The notes beneath the pieces are model-generated. The model saw only the letters and a program-made list of their open reading frames with translations, was not told the DNA's origin and did not search any database. Shown in pieces: positions 1 through 7,331 of a DNA stretch of 10,724 nucleotides. Made by a program: the position numbers and the translations under genes. Every line of letters starts with the position of its first letter. Position 1 is the first letter of the stretch. Origin of the DNA: Acidobacteriota bacterium (GTDB lineage Bacteria; Acidobacteriota; Vicinamibacteria; Vicinamibacterales; CAVVIG01); assembly GCA_003222555.1 (NCBI GenBank), contig QHWL01000201.1, positions 1 to 10,724 on the forward strand, in the 5' to 3' direction.

Positions 1-323
1 CGGTTCCTCCGTGGCGGCGCAATCGCGATCGGCTGCGCGCTGCCCCTCGCGCACGCGGGTGACGCCGACCGATCGGAACGTGTCCGGCACACCACTAATA
101 CTACAGCCGGTTTCGCAACCTCCACCTAGCGCCTGCCCTCAGGCCTCCAGTCCACCGCCGGCCCACAATCATGTAACAACTTCAGAAGCCGATCACACTA
201 TTGTCTTCGTTGAGATTCCTCGGACGTGACCCGCACAGGCAGTGTGGCGGGATATTTCGAGGTGATTCGCTCAATTGGTCGCCCAACGAGCTCTGGCGTT
301 GATCTTGCTCAACCAGGGCGCGA
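1..323. other. Upstream region without a supported gene
   Basis: No reading frame here looks like a convincing protein. On the + strand a frame is open from the left edge to a stop at 127-129 (about 42 residues, beginning RFLRGGAIAIG). It could be the tail of a gene cut by the window edge, but I recognise no family in it. On the - strand a frame running out of the window is also open from about position 155, without an ATG or a clear ribosome binding site. A short inverted repeat, GTTGA-6 nt-TCAAC at 298-313, lies directly before the AGGG that probably serves as ribosome binding site of the next gene. Nothing else is seen. Confidence 0.4.
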
Positions 324-1019
324 TTGCCCCAGCCCAATCCCCTTCACAACGTCGTCACGATTGTTTTTGGCAAGGGCTCGCCGCGAAGACGTTGGTGGCT
401 CCTGACCCTTGTTGTTTGGGCGAGCGCAGGACTGCCTCTCGCAGGACGGGTCGCGACGGCGGCGGCGCTGGAAGTGTCGACCGTGACCATCGCCATCGAC
501 GACTATGCGGGGGTGCCTGCTGACGACATCGATCGGGCCCAATGCTTGGTGACCCAGTTGTACGCCGCCATCGGGGTGAAGACCGACTGGCTTGAAACCC
601 GTCGTGTCTCAAAAATCGCGCCAGGGGCTCGAATGCCGGCCAACGTCGTTTCGCCCGATTTGAGGATCATCGTCATCGGCCAGCAGATGCCACACGGGCA
701 GACCCCGCAACAGGACGCCGTCGGTTCTGCACCAGGCACGAAGACGGAACGGGGCCGCATCGCGTATGTGTTCTACGACCGATTGCAGATGATTGCACTC
801 ACGTCACATCAAGTCGGCGGCGACACATTCGGTGTCGTGATCGCGCATGAGATCGGCCATCTGCTGCTCCCCTACGGTTCGCATTCTGAGACAGGGCTCA
901 TGCGCGGCCTCTGGAGGGCTGAAGAGATTCAGCGCGTCGACGTGCGGGCACTTGGCTTCACACCGTCCCAGGCCCGCGACATTCGACAGCGGGTGTCTGG
1001 CGCCTTCAGCGCACCATGA
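324..1019 (+). CDS. Exported HExxH metallopeptidase-like protein
   Basis: A 231-residue protein with an arginine-rich N-terminus (RRR at 21-23) and a hydrophobic stretch at about 25-47 that reads as a signal peptide or N-terminal anchor, so it probably acts outside the cytoplasm. The C-terminal half carries HEIGH at 175-179, followed by His187 in SHS and by GLM at 191-193. This looks like a zinc site (two His, catalytic Glu176, third His) with a methionine turn, as in metzincin peptidases. The spacing is not classical: seven residues separate His179 and His187, where metzincins have five (HExxHxxGxxH). Zinc binding and peptidase activity are therefore inferred, and no substrate can be named. 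The start is TTG, with AGGG at 315-318 five bases upstream; no ATG or GTG occurs in this frame before the hydrophobic stretch. It stands alone, about 220 bases before yajQ on the same strand. Confidence 0.72.
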   Translation: MPQPNPLHNVVTIVFGKGSPRRRWWLLTLVVWASAGLPLAGRVATAAALEVSTVTIAIDDYAGVPADDIDRAQCLVTQLYAAIGVKTDWLETRRVSKIAPGARMPANVVSPDLRIIVIGQQMPHGQTPQQDAVGSAPGTKTERGRIAYVFYDRLQMIALTSHQVGGDTFGVVIAHEIGHLLLPYGSHSETGLMRGLWRAEEIQRVDVRALGFTPSQARDIRQRVSGAFSAP

Positions 1020-1091
1020 CATCGGCGGGTCGACGGGCGGCTTGAGCCCGCGTTCGCAGCCTGAGTGAAAGGCCTGCGAAAAAACACGACG

Positions 1092-1170
1092 TTTGAACGC
1101 AGAGCTCGCAGAGCACGCCGAGAAATCCTTGGCTTTCTTCTCTGCGGCCCGCGGTCTCTGCGTTGAACGT
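1092..1170. repeat. Imperfect inverted repeat of the CGCAGAG type
   Basis: Two arms rich in CGCAGAG and GCCGAGAA face each other. AACGCAGAG at 1096-1104 pairs with CTCTGCGTT at 1156-1164, and GCCGAGAAA on the inner left side resembles the complement of TTTCTTCTCTGCGGC on the right. Positions 1107-1123 are identical to 8405-8421 in a second element, so this is a dispersed family and not chance. It lies between the metallopeptidase gene and yajQ. It happens to be open in the yajQ frame, so an automatic gene caller may extend yajQ through it to a TTG at 1093, giving a spurious leader (NAELAEHAEK). Confidence 0.7.
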
Positions 1171-1226
1171 GACTGGTTCGCAATCTTTGTTTTCATGCGG
1201 CAGCCACGGGTTTTGCCAATCGGTTC

Positions 1227-1232
1227 TACAAT
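1227..1232 (+). promoter_or_regulatory. Possible -10 box of a leaderless yajQ transcript
   Basis: TACAAT lies seven bases before the ATG of yajQ at 1240, so transcription would begin at or beside the start codon. No purine-rich ribosome binding site precedes this ATG. There is no good -35 hexamer at 17 bases, which weakens the call. Confidence 0.3.
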
Positions 1233-1239
1233 GATCGGC

Positions 1240-1740
1240 ATGGCAGCGACTGCGTCTTTCGATATCACCTCCACCATTGATTTCCAGGAAGTCGACAACG
1301 CGCTCAATCAGGCGCGGAAGGAAGTCGGCCAGCGCTACGACTTCAAGGGCGCCAAGGCGGACATCGTCCTGAACACGACCGACAAGACGCTCACGCTCGT
1401 CGCCGACGACGAGTTCAAGATGAACGCGCTGTGGGAAATCGTGCAGACGCGGCTCGTGCGTCGAGGTGTGCCGATCAAGAACTTCAAGGCGGAGGCGTCG
1501 CAGCCGTCGGCCGGCGGGACCGTGCGTCGCGTCATCCCGATTCAGCAGGGCATTCCCATCGAAGCCGCTCGCGAGATCGTGAAGTTCATCAAAGATCAGA
1601 AGTTAAAAAAAGTTCAGGCCGCGATCCAATCCGATCAGGTGCGGGTGAGCTCGCCGTCGAAAGACGACCTGCAGGACGCGATGCGCCAGCTCCGCGAGCA
1701 CGACTTCGGCGTCGCCCTCCAGTTCGGTAACTACAGGTAA
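1240..1740 (+). CDS. yajQ: YajQ-family nucleotide-binding protein
   Basis: A cytoplasmic protein of 166 residues, matching the usual YajQ length (about 163 in E. coli). The N-terminus, ASFDITSTIDFQEVDNAL, is the family signature, followed by RYDFKGAKADI, then MNALWEIVQTRLVRRG and IPIQQGIPIEAAREIVKFIK, and the typical ending with DDLQDAMRQL and LQFGNYR. The fold is two ferredoxin-like domains. Some members (Xanthomonas, Pseudomonas) bind cyclic di-GMP and influence gene expression, but the role here is not shown by sequence. The frame is open upstream to 1093, but that part is repeat sequence, so the start is placed at ATG 1240, which gives the conserved N-terminus; an in-frame ATG at 1231 is an alternative. 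A run of seven A at about 1605-1611 does not break the frame. It converges on the histidine kinase gene. Confidence 0.95.
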   Translation: MAATASFDITSTIDFQEVDNALNQARKEVGQRYDFKGAKADIVLNTTDKTLTLVADDEFKMNALWEIVQTRLVRRGVPIKNFKAEASQPSAGGTVRRVIPIQQGIPIEAAREIVKFIKDQKLKKVQAAIQSDQVRVSSPSKDDLQDAMRQLREHDFGVALQFGNYR

Positions 1741-1774
1741 CGTCAACAGCGGATTTCATCGAACAGGTTAGTCC

Positions 1775-1847
1775 CCACAAAGGACACCAAGGACACAAAG
1801 GAAACTAGCCGGATAATTTACCTTCGTGTCCATCGTGCCCTTTGTGG
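1775..1847. repeat. Large inverted repeat between convergent genes
   Basis: The left arm at 1775-1801 and the reverse complement of the right arm at 1821-1847 match at 23 of 27 positions, with a 19-base loop. The arms are built from a CACAAAGGA / CACCAAGGA unit, so each arm is also internally repetitive. The element occupies the gap between the stop codons of yajQ and the histidine kinase. It could act as a bidirectional terminator or a mobile repeat. There is no T-run directly after either arm, so a classical intrinsic terminator is unlikely. Confidence 0.8.
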
Positions 1848-1866
1848 CGAGCGGCGAGAGCAGAGC

Positions 1867-3999
1867 TCAAGCCGGACGCGCAGCAAACACGTCGGCGTCC
1901 GAGCGGTTCATCTCCATCGCGGCCGTCAACGGTAGTTTCAGCGTGAAGACCGCGCCGCGGCCGGTTGGCGCCAGCGAGAGAGAGCCGCCGTGCGCTTCGG
2001 CGATCCCGAAACTGACCGACAGCCCCAGCCCGGTCCCTTCGCCGACCGACTTCGTCGTGAAGAACGGCTCGAAGATGCGGTTGGCCAAAGCCGCTGGCAC
2101 GCCGGGCCCATCGTCGGAAATCTCGAGGAATGCCGAACCCTCCGCCTGGCCCGTCCGCAGGCTAATCGTGCCGGGCATATCGGTGCTCTTGATGGACTGC
2201 TCCGCATTCAGAATGAGATTGAGCACGACCTGCTGGATTTCCTCGCGATTCACGGTCACGAGCGGCAGCTCGTCTTCATAACGCTCCTGCACCGTGATAT
2301 TGCCGGTCCGAAGCTCGTAGGTTCGCAGGGCGAGCGTCGATCTCGCGATCTCATTGAGGTCCGCGACCGAGCGCTCGAGAGCCGAACGTCGCGCGAACGC
2401 AAGCAAATGACGCACGATTGTCGCGGCCCGCTCGCCGTCGGCCCGCACATGCTGCAGGTCGCTGCGGACCTCCGGACGTGTTTCGGCTCCGATGAGCAGC
2501 TCGGTAAAGCCAATCACTCCCTGCAGGGGGTTGTTGAGCTCGTGTGCCACGCCCGCGACGAGCTGACCCACGGCCGACAGCCGCTCGCTGTGGATCAACT
2601 GCTCGCGCAAGCGTCGCTCTTCCGAGATATCTCGCTCGACCGAGACGACGTGGGTCGCGATGCCGCGGCTGTCGACGAGCCCGGCCACGGTCGCAGCCAC
2701 GGGAAATGTCGTCCCGTCCCTGCGCGTGCGCATCACCATGCCCCGCCACGTCCCGCCAGCATTGACCTTCGACCGAATCTCATGGGCCGCAATCGCCTCG
2801 TTCGCCATCAGATCGCGCGAGCGATTGTTCATCAGCTCCTCGGACGAAAACCCCGTCGCACGGCAGAAGGCGGCATTCGCATGTCGACAACGGCCGTCGG
2901 GGGTGAGCACGAGAATGAGATCCTGAGTCTGCTCGATCACCAGCGCCAGTAGCCGCATCGTGCTCCCGGCTTGCTGGAGCTCTACGCGCTCGGCCGCGAT
3001 GCGCGCGACGAGAAGAGGGAGTACGGAAATGATCGTGATGGCGGTGGACATGTCGCGGAAACCCTGGAACGCTTCATCCGGCGCGAGACGTCTGAGACCG
3101 AAGTCCAGAAAGGGCAGCAGGGCCACTGCCGTGAAGATCACCCAGGGACGCGGCCGGTCCAGATCGTCCTGCTCCGCGGTCGAGGGATCGATTGCGTCCG
3201 ACGCGGGGGCGAACGTGGCCGCCCACGGATAGAACGAAAACGGCAGGATCCACGTGAAGTCGTACACGAAAGCACTATGGTAGGTTCCCTGCGCGGCCCC
3301 GAAATTGCTGAGGGTCAGGGTGACGAAGCCGACGAGCGCGCCAAGCGCGAGACGCCGGTACGTATCGCGCCAGGGCGAGCGGCGTGCAGCGAAGGTGGCC
3401 GCAATCATGGCGGCTAACACGAGCCCCTGCTGCAGCTCGGAGACGATGAGCAACGGCGATGCGGACCCGACACTTCCCGGCACGGAAGCGGGTGCCGTCA
3501 CGAAGAAGGTGTACAGAAATCCGGTGACGACGGCCAGACCGGCGATGTCGACGGCGGTCGTTGCCGCGAGCGGTTCCCGCGGCCCGCGATGCGGCTGCGC
3601 GAGGAGCGCGAAGAGCGGCGCGACGTTCCCGAAGAGTGCGAAGACGGCGGGCCACGCGAGCCACGTCTCGTGCCCGAACACCAGATCGTCGGCGGCCCAC
3701 CCGGTCAGACCAATGGCCGACATCGCGAGGCCGAGCGCGATGGTCGACCAGAACAGCAACTGGCAACCGCTCCACGTCTGCCGCTTCCTGGCGATGACGA
3801 AAGCGCCTGTCAGAGGCGGAATCAACAAGGCGACCGCCCGGAACCAGCTCAGAATCGTCGGCTGGTCCTGCAACATCCAGCCCGCCAGCGCGTAACCACC
3901 GGAATACACGATGCCGAGGGCCAGCCAGATCATCTCCTTTAGTTTTCGGCATTGCTGACGCCTAACTATAACGCCGGGCCTATTTTCGAGCCGATCCAT
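1867..3999 (-). CDS. Membrane PAS sensor histidine kinase (orphan)
   Basis: A 710-residue sensor kinase. Residues 1-340 hold about ten hydrophobic segments (for example 23-41, 51-70, 79-99, 113-133, 147-168, 182-204, 215-233, 244-264, 285-302 and 318-336), forming a large integral-membrane input domain I cannot assign to a family. A PAS domain follows at about 350-460, ending VVSVERDISEERRL. The kinase core has the H-box VAGVAHELNNPL with phospho-acceptor His486, N-box NLILNAEQS at 594-602, G1 DDGPGVP at about 629-635, F-box FEPFFTTK at 643-650 and G2 GEGTGLGLS at 653-661; all catalytic motifs are intact. The type resembles NtrB/ZraS-like kinases. No response regulator lies nearby, so its partner must be encoded elsewhere. 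The start is taken as ATG at 3999; TTG at 4002 directly before it is an alternative, and neither has a strong ribosome binding site. Confidence 0.93.
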   Translation of the reverse strand: MDRLENRPGVIVRRQQCRKLKEMIWLALGIVYSGGYALAGWMLQDQPTILSWFRAVALLIPPLTGAFVIARKRQTWSGCQLLFWSTIALGLAMSAIGLTGWAADDLVFGHETWLAWPAVFALFGNVAPLFALLAQPHRGPREPLAATTAVDIAGLAVVTGFLYTFFVTAPASVPGSVGSASPLLIVSELQQGLVLAAMIAATFAARRSPWRDTYRRLALGALVGFVTLTLSNFGAAQGTYHSAFVYDFTWILPFSFYPWAATFAPASDAIDPSTAEQDDLDRPRPWVIFTAVALLPFLDFGLRRLAPDEAFQGFRDMSTAITIISVLPLLVARIAAERVELQQAGSTMRLLALVIEQTQDLILVLTPDGRCRHANAAFCRATGFSSEELMNNRSRDLMANEAIAAHEIRSKVNAGGTWRGMVMRTRRDGTTFPVAATVAGLVDSRGIATHVVSVERDISEERRLREQLIHSERLSAVGQLVAGVAHELNNPLQGVIGFTELLIGAETRPEVRSDLQHVRADGERAATIVRHLLAFARRSALERSVADLNEIARSTLALRTYELRTGNITVQERYEDELPLVTVNREEIQQVVLNLILNAEQSIKSTDMPGTISLRTGQAEGSAFLEISDDGPGVPAALANRIFEPFFTTKSVGEGTGLGLSVSFGIAEAHGGSLSLAPTGRGAVFTLKLPLTAAMEMNRSDADVFAARPA

Positions 4000-4040
4000 C
4001 AAAATGAGCGGCCCTCAATATCGCACTTCCCGCGGACGGT

Positions 4041-4059
4041 GTGTGCTGTCAGAGCACAC
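4041..4059. promoter_or_regulatory. Inverted repeat upstream of the histidine kinase
   Basis: GTGTGCT at 4041-4047 and AGCACAC at 4053-4059 form a perfect 7-bp stem around a 5-base spacer, 41 bases upstream of the kinase start. This size and position fit an operator or a 5' leader hairpin. No regulator is known from the sequence. Confidence 0.35.
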
Positions 4060-4146
4060 TCTCCGTGCGATCCTGATGTGTTGGGCGCCGGATCCGCGGC
4101 CGACGAGGGCGTCTGAGAACGGATGTTCCGTAGGTAGGGCTGCGAA

Positions 4147-4166
4147 CGCGGGGCTAAAGCCCCGCG
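4147..4166. repeat. GC-rich hairpin CGCGGGGC-TAAA-GCCCCGCG
   Basis: The stem is 8 bp with no mismatch and the loop is TAAA. It begins 41 bases downstream of the symporter stop codon, in the 207-base gap before the histidine kinase. It could end transcription of the upstream operon, but no T-run follows it on the - strand. From memory, short hairpins of the form GGGGCT-AAAGCCCC recur in intergenic regions of acidobacterial and related genomes, so it may be a dispersed palindromic repeat. Confidence 0.6.
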
Positions 4167-4206
4167 CCACGGATGTGAAAACACACCGATCCAGCCCGGG
4201 CGGCCG

Positions 4207-5483
4207 TCACGATGACGCAACCGCGACGGTCGTCCTGAACGGCGCGGATACGCGACGAACGAGCAGGGCGACGGCGATGAGTCCGAGCATCGCCGCAAAC
4301 GACAGCCACAAACCGGGAACCGCCTTGTTCCCGGTGACCTCGATCAGATAGGTGCAGATCGCGGGCGTGAAGCCGCCGAAGAGGGCCGTGGCGAGGCTGA
4401 AAGCGACCGAGAATCCCGACGTGCGCACTTCCGGCGGCATGACTTCGATCAAGTACACCACCATAGCGCCGTTGTAGCTACCGAACATGCACGACAGCCA
4501 GAGCTCCACGGCCAGCAAGCGGCCCACCGACGGTGCGGCGACCAGCCAGAGCAGCGCCGGGTAGGCGGTTACGAGCGTCAGGATGGAGGTCGCGATCAGG
4601 ATCGGCCGACGCCCCACGCGATCGGACAGCGCCCCCATCACGGGGAGCCAGACAAAGTTCGAGATCCCGACGCACAGGATCACCATCTGAACGCGGCTAT
4701 TTTCGAGACGCAGGACCGAACCCCCGAACGTCGGTGTGTAGGCCGTAATCATGTAAAAGCACACCGTGGTCATCGTCGACAGCAGCATTCCCAGCCCGAC
4801 GAGCCGCCAGTTCGCGGCAATGATTCGGAAGACTTCCGATCTGGATGGGTGGCGCTTACGCGCCAGGAAGACCTCGGTCTCCGCGAGCGTGCGACGCAGC
4901 AGAAACAGAAGCGGGACGATGAGGCAGCCCAGGAGCATGGGGATCCGCCATCCCCAACGCGCCAGGCGATCGGCGGACAAGCTGTAGGTAAGGCTGCCAG
5001 CATGACGGCGACCTGCTGGCTGGCGGATTGCCAGCTCACGAAAAATCCCCTGCGGCCCGGCGTGGCAATCTCCGACAGGTAGACGGAGACACCGCCGAGC
5101 TCGACTCCCGCGGAGAGCCCCTGCAGCAGGCGGCCGACGAGCACCAGGACGGGCGCGATCCAGCCGATCGTGCGGTAGCCCGGCGTGCAGGCGATCGAGA
5201 ATGTGCCGACGGCCATGAGCCCCAGCGTGAGCAGCAGGCCCTTGCGCCGGCCATGCTGGTCCATGTAGGAGCCGAGCACGATGGCGCCAAGTGGCCGCAT
5301 GAGGTATCCGGCGCCAAACGTCATCAGCGCTTTCATGAGCGACGCGAACTCGCTGCCGCTCGGGAAAAACGTCTGACCGATGGCAGCGGCGTAGTAGCCG
5401 AAGATCATGAAGTCGTACATCTCGAGGAAGTTTCCGCTGGCGACGCGGAAAACGGGCCAGACCTTCGAGCTGGGGCGCACCAT
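4207..5483 (-). pseudogene. Citrate/tricarballylate-type MFS symporter, frameshifted
   Basis: Two overlapping frames together encode one transporter of the metabolite:H+ symporter branch of MFS. The first part (from ATG 5483) has [20 protein letters not shown], motif A as [13 protein letters not shown] at 71-83, then [17 protein letters not shown] and [20 protein letters not shown]. The second part has [64 protein letters not shown] and FSLATALFGGFTPAI. Both follow E. coli CitA and TcuC closely, so citrate or a related tricarboxylate is the likely substrate class. The frame changes at about 4985-4997, after residue 165; one extra base there would restore continuity. The flanks are well conserved, so the lesion is recent or is a sequence error. 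GAGGAAG lies a few bases before the start. The gene follows paralog B by 32 bases. Confidence 0.88.
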
Positions 5484-5515
5484 GAAGCTTCCTCGGTCGG
5501 GCAAACTGGGGGACA

Positions 5516-6379
5516 CTATTTCTTTTCCGTATCGGAGATCAGCATCTGGTCCGAACTGTGCTCGCCCTCGTGACACGCGAATTCCCACATCTCAGCGTCC
5601 GGCACGCGCTTTTCGCCAACACGCAGAGTCCACGGTCGTGTAAACACCGTCGGATCGTCGATCGTTGCTTCGTAGGTCATGGCGTTGGCGTCTTGGAACG
5701 TCAATCGCTCCACGACGTGCGCCTTGTCGCTGAAAAAATCGCCGACGATGCTGAGCCGGAATTTCGCATTGAGATTGGTGACGTCGACGACCAGGGTGTT
5801 CCCCTCCCAGTGGCCGCGCGAGTCCCCCATCCAGAGTTTGAGGTTCGGCCCGACATGCGGGCGGCCGTCGAGCGGGATGACGCGGTAAGAATGATAGTCA
5901 TCCCACACGATCACGACGGATCCTTCCGGCTGAAGAATATGGAACGTCGTGTTGTAGAACGGTCGCGGCACGCCGCCCAACAGACATCGGTTCTGCGAGT
6001 CGACGTGCTCGATTCTCGTCGGGTGTTCCCAATCGGACGCCTGCTGCGCCTGTTTCGCGGCCGCCCAAGGCTGATAGGGCACCAGGCCGTCGGGCGGATC
6101 CACAATCCTGCTGGGGTTTCGCACCGGGACTCCGGTAATCCGCGCGTTGAATTCCGCGCCGCCGGCCATGGGATTGGTCAGGCTGTGGGTCCCTGTAATC
6201 ACGGCATTCCAGAATCCTTGCACGTCCGGCTGACCGTCCGGGAGACGCGCCGGTGGCCACGGCTTGACAGCCGGTTTCGCTGCACTCTGGGCTGTCCCGC
6301 GGACTTGGCCGAAGACAGGAAACGTCAGCGACAAGACCGCGATGCTCGTCCCGAGAGTCGCCCAACGTCGAGCTCTCAT
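5516..6379 (-). CDS. Secreted protein of unknown function, paralog B
   Basis: A 287-residue protein with a signal peptide ([20 protein letters not shown], ending near FGQ at 23-25). I know no function for it. It shares a series of motifs with the neighbouring paralog [11 protein letters not shown] at 48-57, a Cys followed by GVPR at 132-139, [18 protein letters not shown] at 182-199, and [20 protein letters not shown] followed by [10 protein letters not shown] at 221-250. Near the C-terminus are Cys269 and His270 in EFACHEGEH. The acidic and aromatic residues, with conserved Cys and His, could bind a ligand or metal, but this is a guess. Proteins with these motifs are, as I recall, abundant and uncharacterised in Acidobacteria. 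ATG at 6379 is chosen because GGAAGGAG lies seven bases upstream and the signal peptide starts there; an earlier in-frame start near 6463 would add an implausible leader. It lies 59 bases after paralog A. Confidence 0.85.
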   Translation of the reverse strand: MRARRWATLGTSIAVLSLTFPVFGQVRGTAQSAAKPAVKPWPPARLPDGQPDVQGFWNAVITGTHSLTNPMAGGAEFNARITGVPVRNPSRIVDPPDGLVPYQPWAAAKQAQQASDWEHPTRIEHVDSQNRCLLGGVPRPFYNTTFHILQPEGSVVIVWDDYHSYRVIPLDGRPHVGPNLKLWMGDSRGHWEGNTLVVDVTNLNAKFRLSIVGDFFSDKAHVVERLTFQDANAMTYEATIDDPTVFTRPWTLRVGEKRVPDAEMWEFACHEGEHSSDQMLISDTEKK

Positions 6380-6438
6380 CTGGAAGCTCCTTCCGACGAT
6401 CGCATTGCCGGGTCTCACATGAGGCCCCGGCCTGCGTG

Positions 6439-7218
6439 TCAATTTCCCGGATACGGGTAGCATTCGTAATCCAGAAGCTGGAAATTCTTTTCCTTGTGGC
6501 GATAGAGGAGCATGCTCATTTTCCAGGGTCTCGTGAACACCTTGGGATCTTCAATCGTCACTTCATAGTTGATGTGATCGGCGTCGACGAGCGTATAGCG
6601 TTCGACCTCGTGCAAGGCATCGCTATGAAAGTTGCCGGCCCTGTCGAACCAGGTCTGGTCGATAAAGTGGATCAAATCGACGACGAGCGTGTCTCCTTCC
6701 CAGCGGCCGCGCGAATCCCCCATCCACCAATCGATGTGACCAGCGGGATGTTTGCTCCCATTCGTGTAAATGTAGCGAGTCGCGTGGACGTACTCGTACA
6801 GGACCGTGATTTGATCCGGAAACTGAACGATCTGGAACGGGAAGGGCATGTACGTGATGCGCGGCACTCCTGGGAGATTGCATTTTGCTTCCGGGTCGGC
6901 GGTCGCTCGATTCTCGTAGTTCTGCTTCTTTTTCGCCAGCGCCGATGGCTGATAGGGAATTTCATTGCCTTCGACGACACCTTGACCCGCCGGCACACCT
7001 TTTTGCGCCGAATGGTCCTGAATGTCCCACGCGGCCGTGTTCATGGCCTGCCAAATTCCCGACAGGTCGGGCTTGCCGTCGCGGGTGCGTGGGATAGCCG
7101 TTGCAGCCGGCGCCTGGGCGACCCCGCCGGAGCTCACGAGCGAAGCCGGGCCGGCTGATACCTCACCGAGCGACAACAGCGGCGCCAGGAAGGCTGAACC
7201 AATGAGCAGGAATCTCAT
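6439..7218 (-). CDS. Secreted protein of unknown function, paralog A
   Basis: A 259-residue protein with a signal peptide at 1-22 (MRFLLIGSAFLAPLLSLGEV) and the same motif order as paralog B: DGKPDLSGIW at 47-56, Cys113 with GVPR at 117-120, WWMGDSRGRWEGDTLVVD at 164-181, HEVERYTLVDADHINYEVTI at 203-222, and EDPKVFTRPW at 223-232. The C-terminus ends FQLLDYECYPYPGN. Function is unknown; export to the periplasm or outside is likely. ATG at 7218 is chosen because GAGAGGAAA lies about five bases upstream and directly precedes the signal peptide; a start near 7263 is possible but adds a charged leader. It is the first gene of a probable three-gene unit with paralog B and the MFS symporter. The pair differ through most of the middle, so this is an old duplication. 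Confidence 0.85.
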   Translation of the reverse strand: MRFLLIGSAFLAPLLSLGEVSAGPASLVSSGGVAQAPAATAIPRTRDGKPDLSGIWQAMNTAAWDIQDHSAQKGVPAGQGVVEGNEIPYQPSALAKKKQNYENRATADPEAKCNLPGVPRITYMPFPFQIVQFPDQITVLYEYVHATRYIYTNGSKHPAGHIDWWMGDSRGRWEGDTLVVDLIHFIDQTWFDRAGNFHSDALHEVERYTLVDADHINYEVTIEDPKVFTRPWKMSMLLYRHKEKNFQLLDYECYPYPGN

Positions 7219-7302
7219 GAATTTCCTCTCGAAAGCATTGCTTGATCGACTGAATCGCGTCATCGAGCGTAAGGCGACAGAGTGCTGGCGTCGGAATGCG
7301 AC

Positions 7303-7331
7303 AGCGTAGGATGGCGGTATACCGAAGTCAA
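7303..7331 (-). promoter_or_regulatory. Candidate sigma-70 promoter of the secreted-pair operon
   Basis: Read on the - strand, TTGACT (complement of 7326-7331) and TACGCT (complement of 7303-7308) are separated by exactly 17 bases. Transcription would start near 7296, giving a leader of about 78 bases before paralog A. The -35 is five of six to consensus; the -10 is weak (TA---T). A perfect 10-bp palindrome, CGGTATACCG, lies in the spacer at 7315-7324, where a bound protein would block polymerase. Confidence 0.4.

Noticed and set aside
1..155. - strand frame leaving the left edge (reads VPDTFRSVGVTRVREGQ)
   Set aside because: It looks mildly protein-like, but it has no ATG, no ribosome binding site and only about 40 visible codons, so it cannot be supported.
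11..229. Open frame of 72 codons on the + strand near the left edge
   Set aside because: Low-complexity Ser/Pro/Arg composition, no ribosome binding site and no recognisable motif; typical of a chance frame in GC-rich DNA.
1600..1615. Run of seven A in yajQ as a programmed frameshift site
   Set aside because: The frame continues through it into the conserved KKVQAAIQ segment and a normal C-terminus, so no shift is needed.
1990..2952. Long + strand frame of 320 codons opposite the histidine kinase
   Set aside because: Antisense shadow of a fully conserved kinase core; its composition (rich in Arg, His, Asp) mirrors the codons of the real gene.
5558..6460. Long + strand frame of 300 codons opposite paralog B
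   Set aside because: Antisense shadow; the - strand frame has a signal peptide, ribosome binding site and motifs shared with paralog A.
6436..7158. + strand frame of 240 codons opposite paralog A
   Set aside because: Antisense shadow that begins inside the end of the real gene and has no family resemblance.
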